A stretch of 64,000 nucleotides of DNA from UBA8914 sp034002905 (GTDB lineage: Bacteria; Pseudomonadota; Alphaproteobacteria; UBA9219). Numbering within the stretch: the stretch's first letter is position 1; the number at the start of each line of letters is the position of its first letter. The stretch spans positions 62,001 to 126,000 of the forward strand of contig JAVEZQ010000003.1 of NCBI GenBank assembly GCA_034002905.1, read 5' to 3'. Made by a program: the position numbers and the translations under genes. The notes under the pieces are model-generated. The model made no database searches, was not told the origin of the DNA, and was given only the letters and a program-made list of their open reading frames with translations. Below, piece after piece: positions 51,780 to 60,737 of this stretch.

Positions 51780-52981
51780 GACTTCTTCCTTTGGGTCGAA
51801 AAAGCAACACGCCAGACAGTCATCGCCGCCTTTTCCGACGGCACAAACTGTCCAGAGCCCAGCCATGCAGAAATCGACGCCAAATCACCAACCTGTTTTG
51901 TGCGTGCAACAGAATTATCGATCACGTCGCGCAACGCCACTACGAGTTTAACTGGTGTGCAATTTTCTTGTAAAAATTCCGGCATCACGGCACGGTTCTT
52001 CATGATGTTGATCAGCGTAAAAAAACGTGTCTTGATCAGGCGTCGCGCGAAAAAGACCGTCAACGCATTCGCCTTGTAAGCAATCACAGAAGGCAGCTTG
52101 GCCATCGCCAGCTCAACCGACACTGTACCTGAACAGGCCAAGGCCGCACGCGCCGCTGCCATGGCATCGTATTTATCTTCGTCCGTATAGGTGAAGTGAA
52201 CCTTCACGGGCCAGCTTTTAACCTTGTGTTCGACCAACGCGGCGACATGCGGTACAGTCGGCACAACAATCTCCAGCTTTGGGTAGTAGGTGGCCAGCAT
52301 TAACACCGTGCGATAAAAAACAGGCAAAAGCCGCTTGATCTCCCCTGCACGCGACCCGGGCAAAAGCATGACAAGCGTTGCCCCCTTCTGCACGTTATAT
52401 TTTTTGATAAAGCGTTCGCCGTCACCCGACGAGGCGCCGCTTTCAACAAGCGGATGGCCGACAAAGGTGCAAGGCAACCCCTCCTTGGTAAAATAGGGAG
52501 GCTCAAACGGCAAAAGCACCAAAAGATGATCGAGAAAGCCCGCAATCATTTTGGCGCGTTCAGGGCGCCACGCCCAAACGGAGGGCGCGACATAATGAAT
52601 GAGCGGAATGCCGCAGCCTTTGAGCTTTTGGGCCACACGAAAACAAAAATCCGGCGAGTCGATGGTGATCAAAGCCACAGGACGGCGGGCCAGCACATCA
52701 TCCGACGTCTGGCGAATCCGCCGCAGAATTTTCGGCAGATGCAAAATAATCTCGACAATACCCATATGGGACAAGTCGCTTTGATCAAAGAGCGGATCAA
52801 GCCCCTCTTGCAGCATGCGCGGGCCGCCTACGCCTGCAAAACAAACCTGACCATGCATCTTTTTGCGCAAGGTCCGCATCAAGCGAGCCCCCAAAAGGTC
52901 GCCGGAGGCTTCTCCCGTCACAAGGTAGAAAAGCGGGCACTCTTGCCTCTCCTTTTCTTCCTTTTTCCGAGCTTCAACCAT
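51776..52981 (-). CDS. lpxB: Lipid-A-disaccharide synthase LpxB
   Basis: The 401-aa GT19 enzyme joins UDP-diacylglucosamine and lipid X. Motifs are FYLVTGEASGDLLGARLM near the N-terminus, GVGGPRM, HYVAPSVWAWRPERA, and LLPGSRAGEIKRLLPVF in the donor half, followed by SGTVSVELA and the K(A)N run near the C-terminus. It follows lpxI, whose product, lipid X, is one of its substrates. It overlaps lpxI by eight bases and the GT4 gene by four. Confidence 0.96.
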   Translation of the reverse strand: MVEARKKEEKERQECPLFYLVTGEASGDLLGARLMRTLRKKMHGQVCFAGVGGPRMLQEGLDPLFDQSDLSHMGIVEIILHLPKILRRIRQTSDDVLARRPVALITIDSPDFCFRVAQKLKGCGIPLIHYVAPSVWAWRPERAKMIAGFLDHLLVLLPFEPPYFTKEGLPCTFVGHPLVESGASSGDGERFIKKYNVQKGATLVMLLPGSRAGEIKRLLPVFYRTVLMLATYYPKLEIVVPTVPHVAALVEHKVKSWPVKVHFTYTDEDKYDAMAAARAALACSGTVSVELAMAKLPSVIAYKANALTVFFARRLIKTRFFTLINIMKNRAVMPEFLQENCTPVKLVVALRDVIDNSVARTKQVGDLASISAWLGSGQFVPSEKAAMTVWRVAFSTQRKKS

Positions 52982-53822
52982 ACGTTTTATCCTTACCCTG
53001 AAGCGAAAGCCCGACGATAAACAGGCCCAGACGGTCAGCGATTTCGATGGTCATTTCCCTGTCGACAATCTGGCTGCGTCCTGCCTCCAGCGCGATGCCG
53101 GCAAGACCTGCCTGATGCGCATTTTGCACCGTGTCTGGCCCAATCGTCGGTAGATCAAGGCGGCTGTCTTGCTGCGGCTTGGCCAATTTAACAAGCACGC
53201 CACCTGCGCCTTCGCGCCGGACATCCGCCGAACGCGCGATCAGCGCGTCCGTTCCCTCGACAGCTTCAACGCCCAGAACGATCCCCTCTTGCACAATAAC
53301 CGCCTGTCCGACATCCATCTCGCCAAGCGAAAGGGCAACCTCAACCGCTCGCTCAATATCCGATGAGGCTTGTTCATTCGGCATATGCTTTGTCAGCGCC
53401 CCTTCCGGAGTCAGTAAATCGCCAAGGATCGCGCTCGCGCCGATCAAGCGAACCTGACATTCTTCTTCAAGAACTTTGCCAACGGCACGCAAAACCGCAT
53501 CGTCACCCAAAGCATTCAGACCGATTTTCGCAAGGATTTTCATCGTCAGCCAATCAGGCCGCAATTCGCTCAGCGAAGGACGGCGCACGTGACCAATCAT
53601 CACGATCTCCTGAATTCCTTCAGCGCGACACAAATCGCGAAACTTGCCAAGCTCACCCAAAGAAAGAAGCGTGTGTGGATGCCCCTGTCCCAGATCAGCC
53701 TCAGCATGTCCCTTCAGGCACACAAGATGATAGGGCCGCTCCGTCGCCCGACAGGCTGCTGCCAACTTCGCCGGCGCGCTGCCTCCGCCTGCCAATATTG
53801 CGAGTTTGGGCAAGAGAGACAC
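52974..53822 (-). CDS. lpxI: UDP-2,3-diacylglucosamine hydrolase LpxI
   Basis: The 282-aa protein makes lipid X from UDP-diacylglucosamine. It is the alphaproteobacterial replacement for LpxH. The N-terminal domain has LAILAGGGSAPAKLA and GHVRRPSLSELRPDW; the C-terminal catalytic half has GQAVIVQEGIVLGVEAVEGTD and GAGGVLVKLAKPQQDSRLDLPTIG, matching the DUF1009 family with the conserved acids. Order lpxA-lpxI-lpxB is the usual one. It ends in an overlap with lpxB. Confidence 0.93.
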   Translation of the reverse strand: MSLLPKLAILAGGGSAPAKLAAACRATERPYHLVCLKGHAEADLGQGHPHTLLSLGELGKFRDLCRAEGIQEIVMIGHVRRPSLSELRPDWLTMKILAKIGLNALGDDAVLRAVGKVLEEECQVRLIGASAILGDLLTPEGALTKHMPNEQASSDIERAVEVALSLGEMDVGQAVIVQEGIVLGVEAVEGTDALIARSADVRREGAGGVLVKLAKPQQDSRLDLPTIGPDTVQNAHQAGLAGIALEAGRSQIVDREMTIEIADRLGLFIVGLSLQGKDKTYG

Positions 53823-53834
53823 AAGCGTTTCTCC

Positions 53835-54632
53835 TTACGCGTCCTGATCCGGTTGACAAAGCGCCCGCGAAGAACGCAAGCGGATAAAATCGACCATGCC
53901 GGAAACAAGTTGCTTATCGCCGTATTGTCCAGCGACATCCTCCAACCGTTCGGCCATCGTGCCTTCCTTGGCAAAAAGCATGCGGTAAGCGCTGCGCAAG
54001 GAATGGATCTCATCACGCGAAAAACCACGACGCTCCATCCCCACAATATTGAGGCCAGCAAGATAGGCCCGATCTCCTTTGACCATACCATAAGGAATGA
54101 CATCGCTTTCAACACCCGACATGCCGCCAATCATCGCATAGGGACCAATGCGCACAAACTGATGCACCGCCGCCAAGCCGCCGATCACGGCATAATCGCC
54201 GACAATCACATGGCCCGCCAAAGTTGCATTGTTAGCCATCACGACATTATTGCCGATCAGACAATCATGCGCGACATGAACGCCAACCATATAAAGCCCA
54301 TTATTGCCGACGCGCGTGATCATACCACCGCCTTCGGTTCCTGGATTCATGGTCACATGCTCACGGATTTGGTTATTCGTGCCAATCTCAAGCGTTGATG
54401 GCTCGCCGTGATATTTCAAATCCTGTGGCCTGTGCCCGATCGAAGCAAAAGGATAGATTACCGTCCCTTCGCCAACGCTCGTACGCCCCTCAACCACAAC
54501 ATGGGATTTGAGGCACAACTTGTCACCCAGAACAACATCAGGCCCGACCACGCAGTAAGGGCCAATCTCAACATCAGTACCAAGTTTTGCCTTGGGATCG
54601 ACGACGGCTGTTTCGTGAATAATCGTTGCCAT
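53835..54632 (-). CDS. lpxA: UDP-GlcNAc acyltransferase LpxA
   Basis: The 265-aa left-handed beta-helix protein starts lipid A synthesis by 3-O-acylation of UDP-GlcNAc. Hexapeptide repeats are clear (VEIGPYCVVGPDVVLGDK, VVEGRTSVGEGTVIYPF). The catalytic histidine is in GVHVAHDCLIGNN. The C-terminal helical part has GMERRGFSRDEIHSLR, the LpxA signature. ATG 54632 overlaps the fabZ stop. Donor chain length cannot be judged from sequence alone. Confidence 0.96.
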   Translation of the reverse strand: MATIIHETAVVDPKAKLGTDVEIGPYCVVGPDVVLGDKLCLKSHVVVEGRTSVGEGTVIYPFASIGHRPQDLKYHGEPSTLEIGTNNQIREHVTMNPGTEGGGMITRVGNNGLYMVGVHVAHDCLIGNNVVMANNATLAGHVIVGDYAVIGGLAAVHQFVRIGPYAMIGGMSGVESDVIPYGMVKGDRAYLAGLNIVGMERRGFSRDEIHSLRSAYRMLFAKEGTMAERLEDVAGQYGDKQLVSGMVDFIRLRSSRALCQPDQDA

Positions 54633-55123
54633 TATGCTTCCGTCCGGTTGGAGTCAGGAACCAGCATCGCCGTGAAAACGGCTTCCGCGACCAAAGTGTC
54701 ATCCGCATAGGCATGCCCCGCAAAGCGCCAGACGGTGCCACGATGGCGCTCCTTCTTCACCTTGATATACAAACGGTCGCCCGGCAAGACAGGCTTTCTG
54801 AACCGGGCCTCTTCAACCGACATAAAATAAACGACATGGGTTCCGGCATCAACGCCTTCGATCGAGTCCACAACAAGCGTCGCCGCCGTCTGGGCCATCG
54901 CCTCGACAATCAGAACGCCGGGCATGATGGGATGGCCGGGAAAGTGCCCCTGAAAGAACGGTTCATTGACCGAGACGTTTTTGATGCCCGTGCAGCTTTC
55001 GCCGCGCACAACATCAACCACTTTTTCGATCATCAGAAAAGGATAACGATGTGGGATCCTCTTCATAATACCCGTAATATCGATGGTTGACGTGTTTTCC
55101 CCTTCTTTGTGCTCTTCGGCCAT
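54632..55123 (-). CDS. fabZ: (3R)-hydroxyacyl-ACP dehydratase FabZ
   Basis: The 163-aa hot-dog-fold enzyme dehydrates beta-hydroxyacyl-ACP in fatty-acid elongation. Family motifs are IPHRYPFLMIEKV and the catalytic GHFPGHPIMPGVLIVEAMAQ with His and Glu. It is coupled to lpxA, a common pairing because both use the hydroxyacyl-ACP pool. lpxD, normally just upstream, is not present. Confidence 0.95.
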   Translation of the reverse strand: MAEEHKEGENTSTIDITGIMKRIPHRYPFLMIEKVVDVVRGESCTGIKNVSVNEPFFQGHFPGHPIMPGVLIVEAMAQTAATLVVDSIEGVDAGTHVVYFMSVEEARFRKPVLPGDRLYIKVKKERHRGTVWRFAGHAYADDTLVAEAVFTAMLVPDSNRTEA

Positions 55124-55269
55124 GATGTCTTTCTCCTTATAATCCTGTCGGTTTTTGCTCTCGTTCCTTTGAAAGCCAAAACCAGCCCCCTCCTTGAAAG
55201 AAGAGGGGCAAATGGTAACGCATCGACCGTTGTAGCTGGTCGCGGAGTCTTATTCAAGGAAAAGAGGCA

Positions 55270-55303
55270 AAAAGAACGCGTTAAGGGCCTTGATTTAAAC
55301 GCG
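55270..55303 (-). terminator. Possible weak terminator after skp
   Basis: On the minus strand GCGTTTAA (55303-55296) can pair with TTAACGC (55285-55279) with one bulge, spanning the skp stop, and five U follow at 55274-55270. The stem is short. The rest of 55124-55270, where lpxD would be expected, holds only a CCCCTC/GAGGGG stem and no gene. Confidence 0.25.
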
Positions 55304-55973
55304 GTTTGAGGAGATGCCTACCGTCATCTTGGATCATCTCATCAGCAAGCACCTTGACCGAAATTTGAGGAAGAGCCTTGTCCAGACGCATCAAAACTTC
55401 ATCGGTGATATCAACGGCATCGGCATTCCAAATCACCTGCTGCTTCACAACCACCAAGGAAAACCCCTTTTCCTTAGCAACTTGAGACACAATATCGACC
55501 AACCCCGTACGCACAGTATTCATCGAATCAGTAAAGGCCTGATCAAGCGCCTTACGCCGTGACTGGACATGGCGCTCAACAGTCAAAAACCGCTTTTGTA
55601 GTTTTTGCTCTTCCTCGGCATAGGCATCAGCCTTGGCCTCTTCGCGCAGTTTGATCAGCTTCTTTTCAGCTTCCCGCAAGTCTGCTTCTTCGGAAGAAAT
55701 CTCGGACTGGAACTTGGAACGTTGGGCCTCAAGCTGGTCACGCGCGCTCTTGGCCGCTTTTGAGGCTTGGAGAATACGTTGCACATCCACAATCGCAACA
55801 TAAGTCGGCTTCAACGCAGCAGGAACTGCTGGCTTTGCCACAGGCGTCGCCGCATAGGCAACCCCACCCAACAGGCTAACGCCGAGCATCGCAAACAAGA
55901 CAAGGCGCGCCAGCGCGCGCTTCCGGTTAGAAGCGCGTGCCAAAGCTGAAGTGGATATGTTGAATGTCATCAT
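55281..55973 (-). CDS. skp: Skp/OmpH family periplasmic chaperone
   Basis: The 230-aa protein has a basic n-region and hydrophobic core (LVLFAMLGVSLLGGVAYA) typical of a signal peptide. A long coiled coil (SKAAKSARDQLEAQRSKF, then EADLREAEKKLIKLREEAK) fits the Skp tentacle. Skp protects outer-membrane proteins on their way to BamA. No Met lies between the signal core and ATG 55973/55970 except one inside the core, so the start falls inside the bamA 3' end (about 45-base overlap) and gives a rather long n-region. Confidence 0.85.
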   Translation of the reverse strand: MMTFNISTSALARASNRKRALARLVLFAMLGVSLLGGVAYAATPVAKPAVPAALKPTYVAIVDVQRILQASKAAKSARDQLEAQRSKFQSEISSEEADLREAEKKLIKLREEAKADAYAEEEQKLQKRFLTVERHVQSRRKALDQAFTDSMNTVRTGLVDIVSQVAKEKGFSLVVVKQQVIWNADAVDITDEVLMRLDKALPQISVKVLADEMIQDDGRHLLKPRLNQGP

Positions 55974-58320
55974 ACGACTGCTTGAGGAACGGTTGGGCAT
56001 AATCCAGACGGATCAATCCGAACGGCGACTGCCACGAAAAACCAACACCAACGCTGGCGCGCAGCTTCGGATCATCACGGAATATTTCACCCGCAACCGG
56101 ATCTTCATCATTCTTGCCCACGACACCAAAGTCACTGAAGATATGCGCCTTCACACCCATATCATCAGGTATGACATAGGTTGGGAAAGCCAGCTCGACC
56201 GAACCGCGTGCGAAGCTATTGCCGCCAAGGGAGTCATCCGCGCCATTTGTTAAATCGCGAGGCCCGATACCGCCATAAGCAAAGCCACGAAGCGTATCAC
56301 CACCGATAAAGAAGCGATCATTGATGCGAACATCCTCACCAAAGCCGTCAATAAAGCCAACTTCACCAAGCAAGCTCAGAACGATTTTTTCATAAGGGCT
56401 GTAGAACTGTGTGCCCGTCAGTTTGGCGCGGTAATAGTGACGATCACCGCCCGCTCCCGCAATATCGGTCTTCAGCTTTGTGATAAAGCCCTCAGTCGGA
56501 TCAATCTTGCTGTCACGGACGTCATAGGTCAGATCTTGCGACACGATCGAAGACAAGCTGGAGCCCGTCTGCTCCCGCACAAAGCGCGAGGCTGACGGAT
56601 CAACATTACTGATCTTATCATTGCGCAAGGTATAGCTGAGCGACTGGCGCAGATATTCAGACAGCGGATACCCCATGCGCAAGGCAAAGCCTGTATTAAC
56701 CTCGTCATAGGCGCTTTGATCCTGTTCATCACTACGCGTATGGAAGATGTCAAAACCAGCCGACAAATCGCGATCAAGGAAGTACGGTTCCGTAAAGCCG
56801 AAATCAAACTGTTTCGTCACACCCGAAATCGTGGCCCCCAACCGGACATCCTGTCCACGGCCAAGGAAGTTGCGCTCACGAATAGAGAAGTCACCCAACG
56901 GACCGTCGGTCGATGAATAACCGGCGCCCAGCGAAATCTCGCCCGTGGACTTTTCTTTCACTTCAACATTGATGTCCGAACGATCAGGTTGCTCCCCACT
57001 CTTGGGCGTAACCTTAACCTCTTCAAAGAATCCGAGATCCTTAATCTTCTGTTCTGAACGCTTGACGCGTGATGTGCTGAACGGGTCGCCTTCGGCCACC
57101 TGCATTTCGCGACGAACGACTTTATCAAGCGTGCGCGTGTTGCCCGTGATGTCGATGCGCCCGATATAGACGCGCTCACCCGGCTTGATGTGGTATGTCA
57201 AATCGACGACAAGTGTGTCTTTGTCCTTCTTGGTTTCCGGCACAATATCGACAAAGGCATATTGCTTGTCTCCCAAAACAGCCACAAGCTTGGCGATGGA
57301 GCGCTCGACCTTGTCGGCATCATACCAGTCATCCTGCTTGGTCATAATATCCTGACGCAGCGTTTCGCCATCCAGCCCCTTAATATCGCTGATGATATCA
57401 ATCTTGCCAAATTTGTAGCGCGGTCCTTCATCCAAGGTGAACGTCAAGAAAAAGTCGGAGCGATCCGGGGTCATTTCCGCTACGGCCGAAACAACACGGA
57501 AATCGACATAGCCTTGACTCAGATAGAAGCGACGGAGCAATTCCCGATCATAATTTGTGCGATCGGGATCATAAAAATCGGAGTTAGAGAAGAACTTCCA
57601 CCATGCGCTTTCCTGCGTATTCACGACGGCTTTCAAATCGCCTTCATCAAACTTATTGTTCCCGACAAAGTTGATGCGACGAACGCCCGTATGCTTGCCT
57701 TCTGCAATTTCAAAGACAACATCGACCCGGTTTTGATCCAGCCTCACAATCTTGGGATCGACCGTCGCGGCAAAACGCCCCTCACGACGATAAAGGTCAA
57801 GGATGCGCTGCACATCCTGCTGAACCTTCGGCAAGGTATAAACAAGGCGCGGCTGGAGCTGGACTTCCTTTTTCAAATCATCGTCCGAGATTTTATCATT
57901 GCCCTCAAACGCCACGCGATTGACGATGGAATTTTCATCCACCTTGATCCACAGCGTATTGCCATCCATGGCCAGCTTCACATCGGAAAAGAGGCCCGTG
58001 GCATAAAGCGCCTTGAGCGACTCGTCCATTTGCGTCTCGCCCATATGTGAACCCACAGCTACCGTCAGGTAAGAAAGAACCGTATCACGCTCTAAACGCT
58101 GCGCCCCTTCAATTCGAATATCGTTGATGACGGGCCCGTCCACATTTTCATCCACCGCCTCAACACTGCTTGTTGGCGCAGCGGAGACTTTCGGCTCGGC
58201 AGCACTAAGCGGCAACGGAAACAGAATCAAGTTTGCGAAAACAAACCCGACACAGCCCACCAGCGACAAGGTCGACAAAGGTGTGCTGAAAAGAAAAGAG
58301 TGGAAAAGAGGTTTTTTCAT
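55927..58320 (-). CDS. bamA: Outer-membrane protein assembly factor BamA
   Basis: The 797-aa Omp85 protein folds and inserts outer-membrane barrels. After a signal peptide come five POTRA repeats (from about INDIRIEGAQRLERDTVLSYL to TPKSGEQPDRSDINVEVKEK) and a C-terminal 16-stranded barrel. The lid-lock motif is LRGFAYGGIGPRD, and the last residue is Phe in HFSFGTRF, as in Bam substrates. It is flanked by rseP and skp, a normal arrangement. The gap between rseP and bamA is zero bases, so they are co-transcribed. Confidence 0.96.
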   Translation of the reverse strand: MKKPLFHSFLFSTPLSTLSLVGCVGFVFANLILFPLPLSAAEPKVSAAPTSSVEAVDENVDGPVINDIRIEGAQRLERDTVLSYLTVAVGSHMGETQMDESLKALYATGLFSDVKLAMDGNTLWIKVDENSIVNRVAFEGNDKISDDDLKKEVQLQPRLVYTLPKVQQDVQRILDLYRREGRFAATVDPKIVRLDQNRVDVVFEIAEGKHTGVRRINFVGNNKFDEGDLKAVVNTQESAWWKFFSNSDFYDPDRTNYDRELLRRFYLSQGYVDFRVVSAVAEMTPDRSDFFLTFTLDEGPRYKFGKIDIISDIKGLDGETLRQDIMTKQDDWYDADKVERSIAKLVAVLGDKQYAFVDIVPETKKDKDTLVVDLTYHIKPGERVYIGRIDITGNTRTLDKVVRREMQVAEGDPFSTSRVKRSEQKIKDLGFFEEVKVTPKSGEQPDRSDINVEVKEKSTGEISLGAGYSSTDGPLGDFSIRERNFLGRGQDVRLGATISGVTKQFDFGFTEPYFLDRDLSAGFDIFHTRSDEQDQSAYDEVNTGFALRMGYPLSEYLRQSLSYTLRNDKISNVDPSASRFVREQTGSSLSSIVSQDLTYDVRDSKIDPTEGFITKLKTDIAGAGGDRHYYRAKLTGTQFYSPYEKIVLSLLGEVGFIDGFGEDVRINDRFFIGGDTLRGFAYGGIGPRDLTNGADDSLGGNSFARGSVELAFPTYVIPDDMGVKAHIFSDFGVVGKNDEDPVAGEIFRDDPKLRASVGVGFSWQSPFGLIRLDYAQPFLKQSYDDIQHIHFSFGTRF

Positions 58321-59469
58321 TTATGAAAACAAGCCACGTATGTAAGAGACAACATGCAAGTGAACCAGATCATTCCAAGTTGCAAAGACCATCAAGAACA
58401 AAACAACCGCCGCCCCGAACCTAAGGCCATATTCCTGAACCCTATCGCCAAGTGGGCGTCCCCGCAAGCTTTCAACAATATAGAAGAAGAGATGTCCCCC
58501 ATCAAGCAAGGGAATCGGAAAAAGGTTAATTAATCCGAGATTCACCGAAATCATGGCGACAAACCAGAAAAATGCCGAAAGACCATCCTTGGCCACCTTG
58601 CCGGACATTTCGGCAATACGGAGCGGTCCGCCTAGCTCTTCCGCGCTGCGCGTGCCCATAATCATCTGGCCCAGCCCCTTCATCGTGTCGCCCGTAATAC
58701 GGCCAACCTCCAGAAATGCCTCAAGAATCGAGGCCCCAACCCCTAAATCGCGGTAGGCGCGGTCCTTCGAGACAATACCCAAAACACCCTGCTTGTGCTC
58801 GCCCCCGAAACGATCCGTTATCGTCTGGATCTCCGGTGTCACATTAACCGTGATGTCCGTGCCCTCGCGCTGATAAACAAGGGAAACAGGCTGCCCATCA
58901 CTCAGCATAATCAGGCGTTTAATCTGCTCAAAACTCTCCATGGGCTTGCCATCGATCGACAAGACCGTGTCACCTTCCTTCATGCCGACCTTCGCCGCCG
59001 GACTCGCATCTACAACCGAAGCGATCTTGGTGGAGGTATAGGGTTGGCCGTTAAAAGCGAACAACAGGGCCAGAACAAACGCACCAAAAAGATAATTAAA
59101 GGCAGGACCCGCTAACACGATGGCAAAACGCTTGCGCACTGGCTGTGCGTAAAAGGCCATCTTCTTCTCGGCCTCTGTCATCGTTTTAACTTCCTCGGAC
59201 GGGCCAAAGCTACTGGGATCGGCATCCCCGAACATTTTGACGTAGCCCCCAAACGGAATCCAGGCCAAGCGCCAACGCGTCCCCAGCTTGTCGTGCCAGC
59301 CAACAATCTCTGGCCCAAAACCGATGGAGAAACCTTCGATCTTCACACCTGCGCGCCGCGCAATCCAAAAGTGACCGAACTCGTGCACAAAAACCACGAG
59401 TCCCAGCACGACCAGAAACGGCCCCACATAGCTGATTGTCGTCCAGATTGATGAAAGTATGGAGTCCAT
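58321..59469 (-). CDS. rseP: Site-2 protease RseP
   Basis: The 382-aa membrane metalloprotease cuts anti-sigma factors such as RseA within the membrane during envelope stress. Zinc ligands are in HEFGH (residues 29-33) and the second motif is NLFPIPLLDGGH near residue 320. One PDZ domain lies between (VGMKEGDTVLSIDGKPMESFEQ), whereas E. coli has two. It is directly upstream of bamA and downstream of dxr. Confidence 0.95.
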   Translation of the reverse strand: MDSILSSIWTTISYVGPFLVVLGLVVFVHEFGHFWIARRAGVKIEGFSIGFGPEIVGWHDKLGTRWRLAWIPFGGYVKMFGDADPSSFGPSEEVKTMTEAEKKMAFYAQPVRKRFAIVLAGPAFNYLFGAFVLALLFAFNGQPYTSTKIASVVDASPAAKVGMKEGDTVLSIDGKPMESFEQIKRLIMLSDGQPVSLVYQREGTDITVNVTPEIQTITDRFGGEHKQGVLGIVSKDRAYRDLGVGASILEAFLEVGRITGDTMKGLGQMIMGTRSAEELGGPLRIAEMSGKVAKDGLSAFFWFVAMISVNLGLINLFPIPLLDGGHLFFYIVESLRGRPLGDRVQEYGLRFGAAVVLFLMVFATWNDLVHLHVVSYIRGLFS

Positions 59470-59489
59470 TTCCGTTTATCCTTTTCGTT

Positions 59490-60707
59490 TTAGGCGACGA
59501 GCGCCGTTACCTTGTTCTGTGCCACATCACGCGCAGCTTTATCCGTCTTCGCCAACACATCCAGATCCGTGAGCGCGCCATCAAGGCCCGCATTCAGCGT
59601 TGCATCGATCACTTTTTCGATATCCAGAAAACCGATCTTTTCATCCAGAAAAGCCTGAACCGCCACTTCATTCGCGGCATTCATGATGGCAGGCGCCGTC
59701 CCGCCCTTGGCTAAAGCTTCGCGCCCCAAACGCAAGGCGGGGAAACGGACAGGATCCGGCACTTCAAATGTCAATTGGCTGATTTTGGCTAGATCAAGCT
59801 TCGCGGCGGGCGTTGTCATCCGCGCAGGCCACGCCAAACAATAGCCAATAGGAATACGCATGTCGGGCGAGCCAAGCTGCGCCAGCGTGGAGCCATCTTT
59901 ATATTCCACCATCGAGTGAATAACCGACTGCGGGTGCACCAGAACGTCGATCTTGTCCGACGGCATCTGGAACAGATAGGCCGCCTCGATCACTTCCAGC
60001 GTTTTGTTCATCAGAGTCGCGCTGTCGATCGAGATTTTGGCACCCATGTTCCAGACAGGATGCTTGCCCGCCTGCTCCGGTGTCACGACAGCCATCTGCT
60101 CGCGCGAATAGCTGCGAAACGGCCCACCCGATGCCGTGATAATCAGACGCGAGATACCATCACGCCGCTCGGCATCAAAAACCTGATAGATGGCGTTGTG
60201 TTCGCTGTCCACCGGCAAAAGCGTGCAGCCATGTTTAGCCACAAGCTCCATCATCAAAGGCCCGGCACAGACCAGCGTCTCTTTATTGGCGAAAGCCAGC
60301 TTGGCCCCACGCTTGGCCGCTGCAATCGTGGAAGGCAAACCCGCCGCCCCGACAATCGCGGCCATCACCCAATCGCTGTCACGCTCGGCTGCTTCAACAA
60401 CGGCATCGGCACCTGCCCCAATTTCAATATCGAGTCCTGCAAGTGCTTCTTTTAGCTCTTCCAGCTTGCTCTCATCCGCAATCGCCACAAAGTCAGGGCG
60501 AAGCTTGCGCGCCTGCTCGGCCAATAATTTGACATTGCGCCGCGCCGTCAAGGCAACGACGTGATAATTCTCCGGTTCGCGTTCGATCAGATCGATTGTC
60601 TGTGTCCCCACGGAACCGGTCGACCCCAAGATAGCAACGCGTCGCTTCCCGTTTTTCGTTTGAGACTCTTCGCAATTTGATGCACAGCAACAGGAAACTC
60701 CACTCAT
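59490..60707 (-). CDS. dxr: 1-deoxy-D-xylulose 5-phosphate reductoisomerase
   Basis: The 405-aa enzyme makes 2-C-methyl-D-erythritol 4-phosphate in the MEP isoprenoid route, which supplies UppS. Motifs are AILGSTGSVGTQTID for NADPH, FANKETLVCAG, PVDSEHNAIYQ with the metal acid, and TASGGPFRSY. The start is fixed at ATG 60707 because no other Met precedes the nucleotide motif, and the first 20 residues contain SCCCASNC, four cysteines not usual for Dxr. Purine-rich sequence precedes the ATG. Confidence 0.95.
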   Translation of the reverse strand: MSGVSCCCASNCEESQTKNGKRRVAILGSTGSVGTQTIDLIEREPENYHVVALTARRNVKLLAEQARKLRPDFVAIADESKLEELKEALAGLDIEIGAGADAVVEAAERDSDWVMAAIVGAAGLPSTIAAAKRGAKLAFANKETLVCAGPLMMELVAKHGCTLLPVDSEHNAIYQVFDAERRDGISRLIITASGGPFRSYSREQMAVVTPEQAGKHPVWNMGAKISIDSATLMNKTLEVIEAAYLFQMPSDKIDVLVHPQSVIHSMVEYKDGSTLAQLGSPDMRIPIGYCLAWPARMTTPAAKLDLAKISQLTFEVPDPVRFPALRLGREALAKGGTAPAIMNAANEVAVQAFLDEKIGFLDIEKVIDATLNAGLDGALTDLDVLAKTDKAARDVAQNKVTALVA

Positions 60708-60737
60708 TCGTTTTCTTTCTCTCTTTTTTCCAAATCT

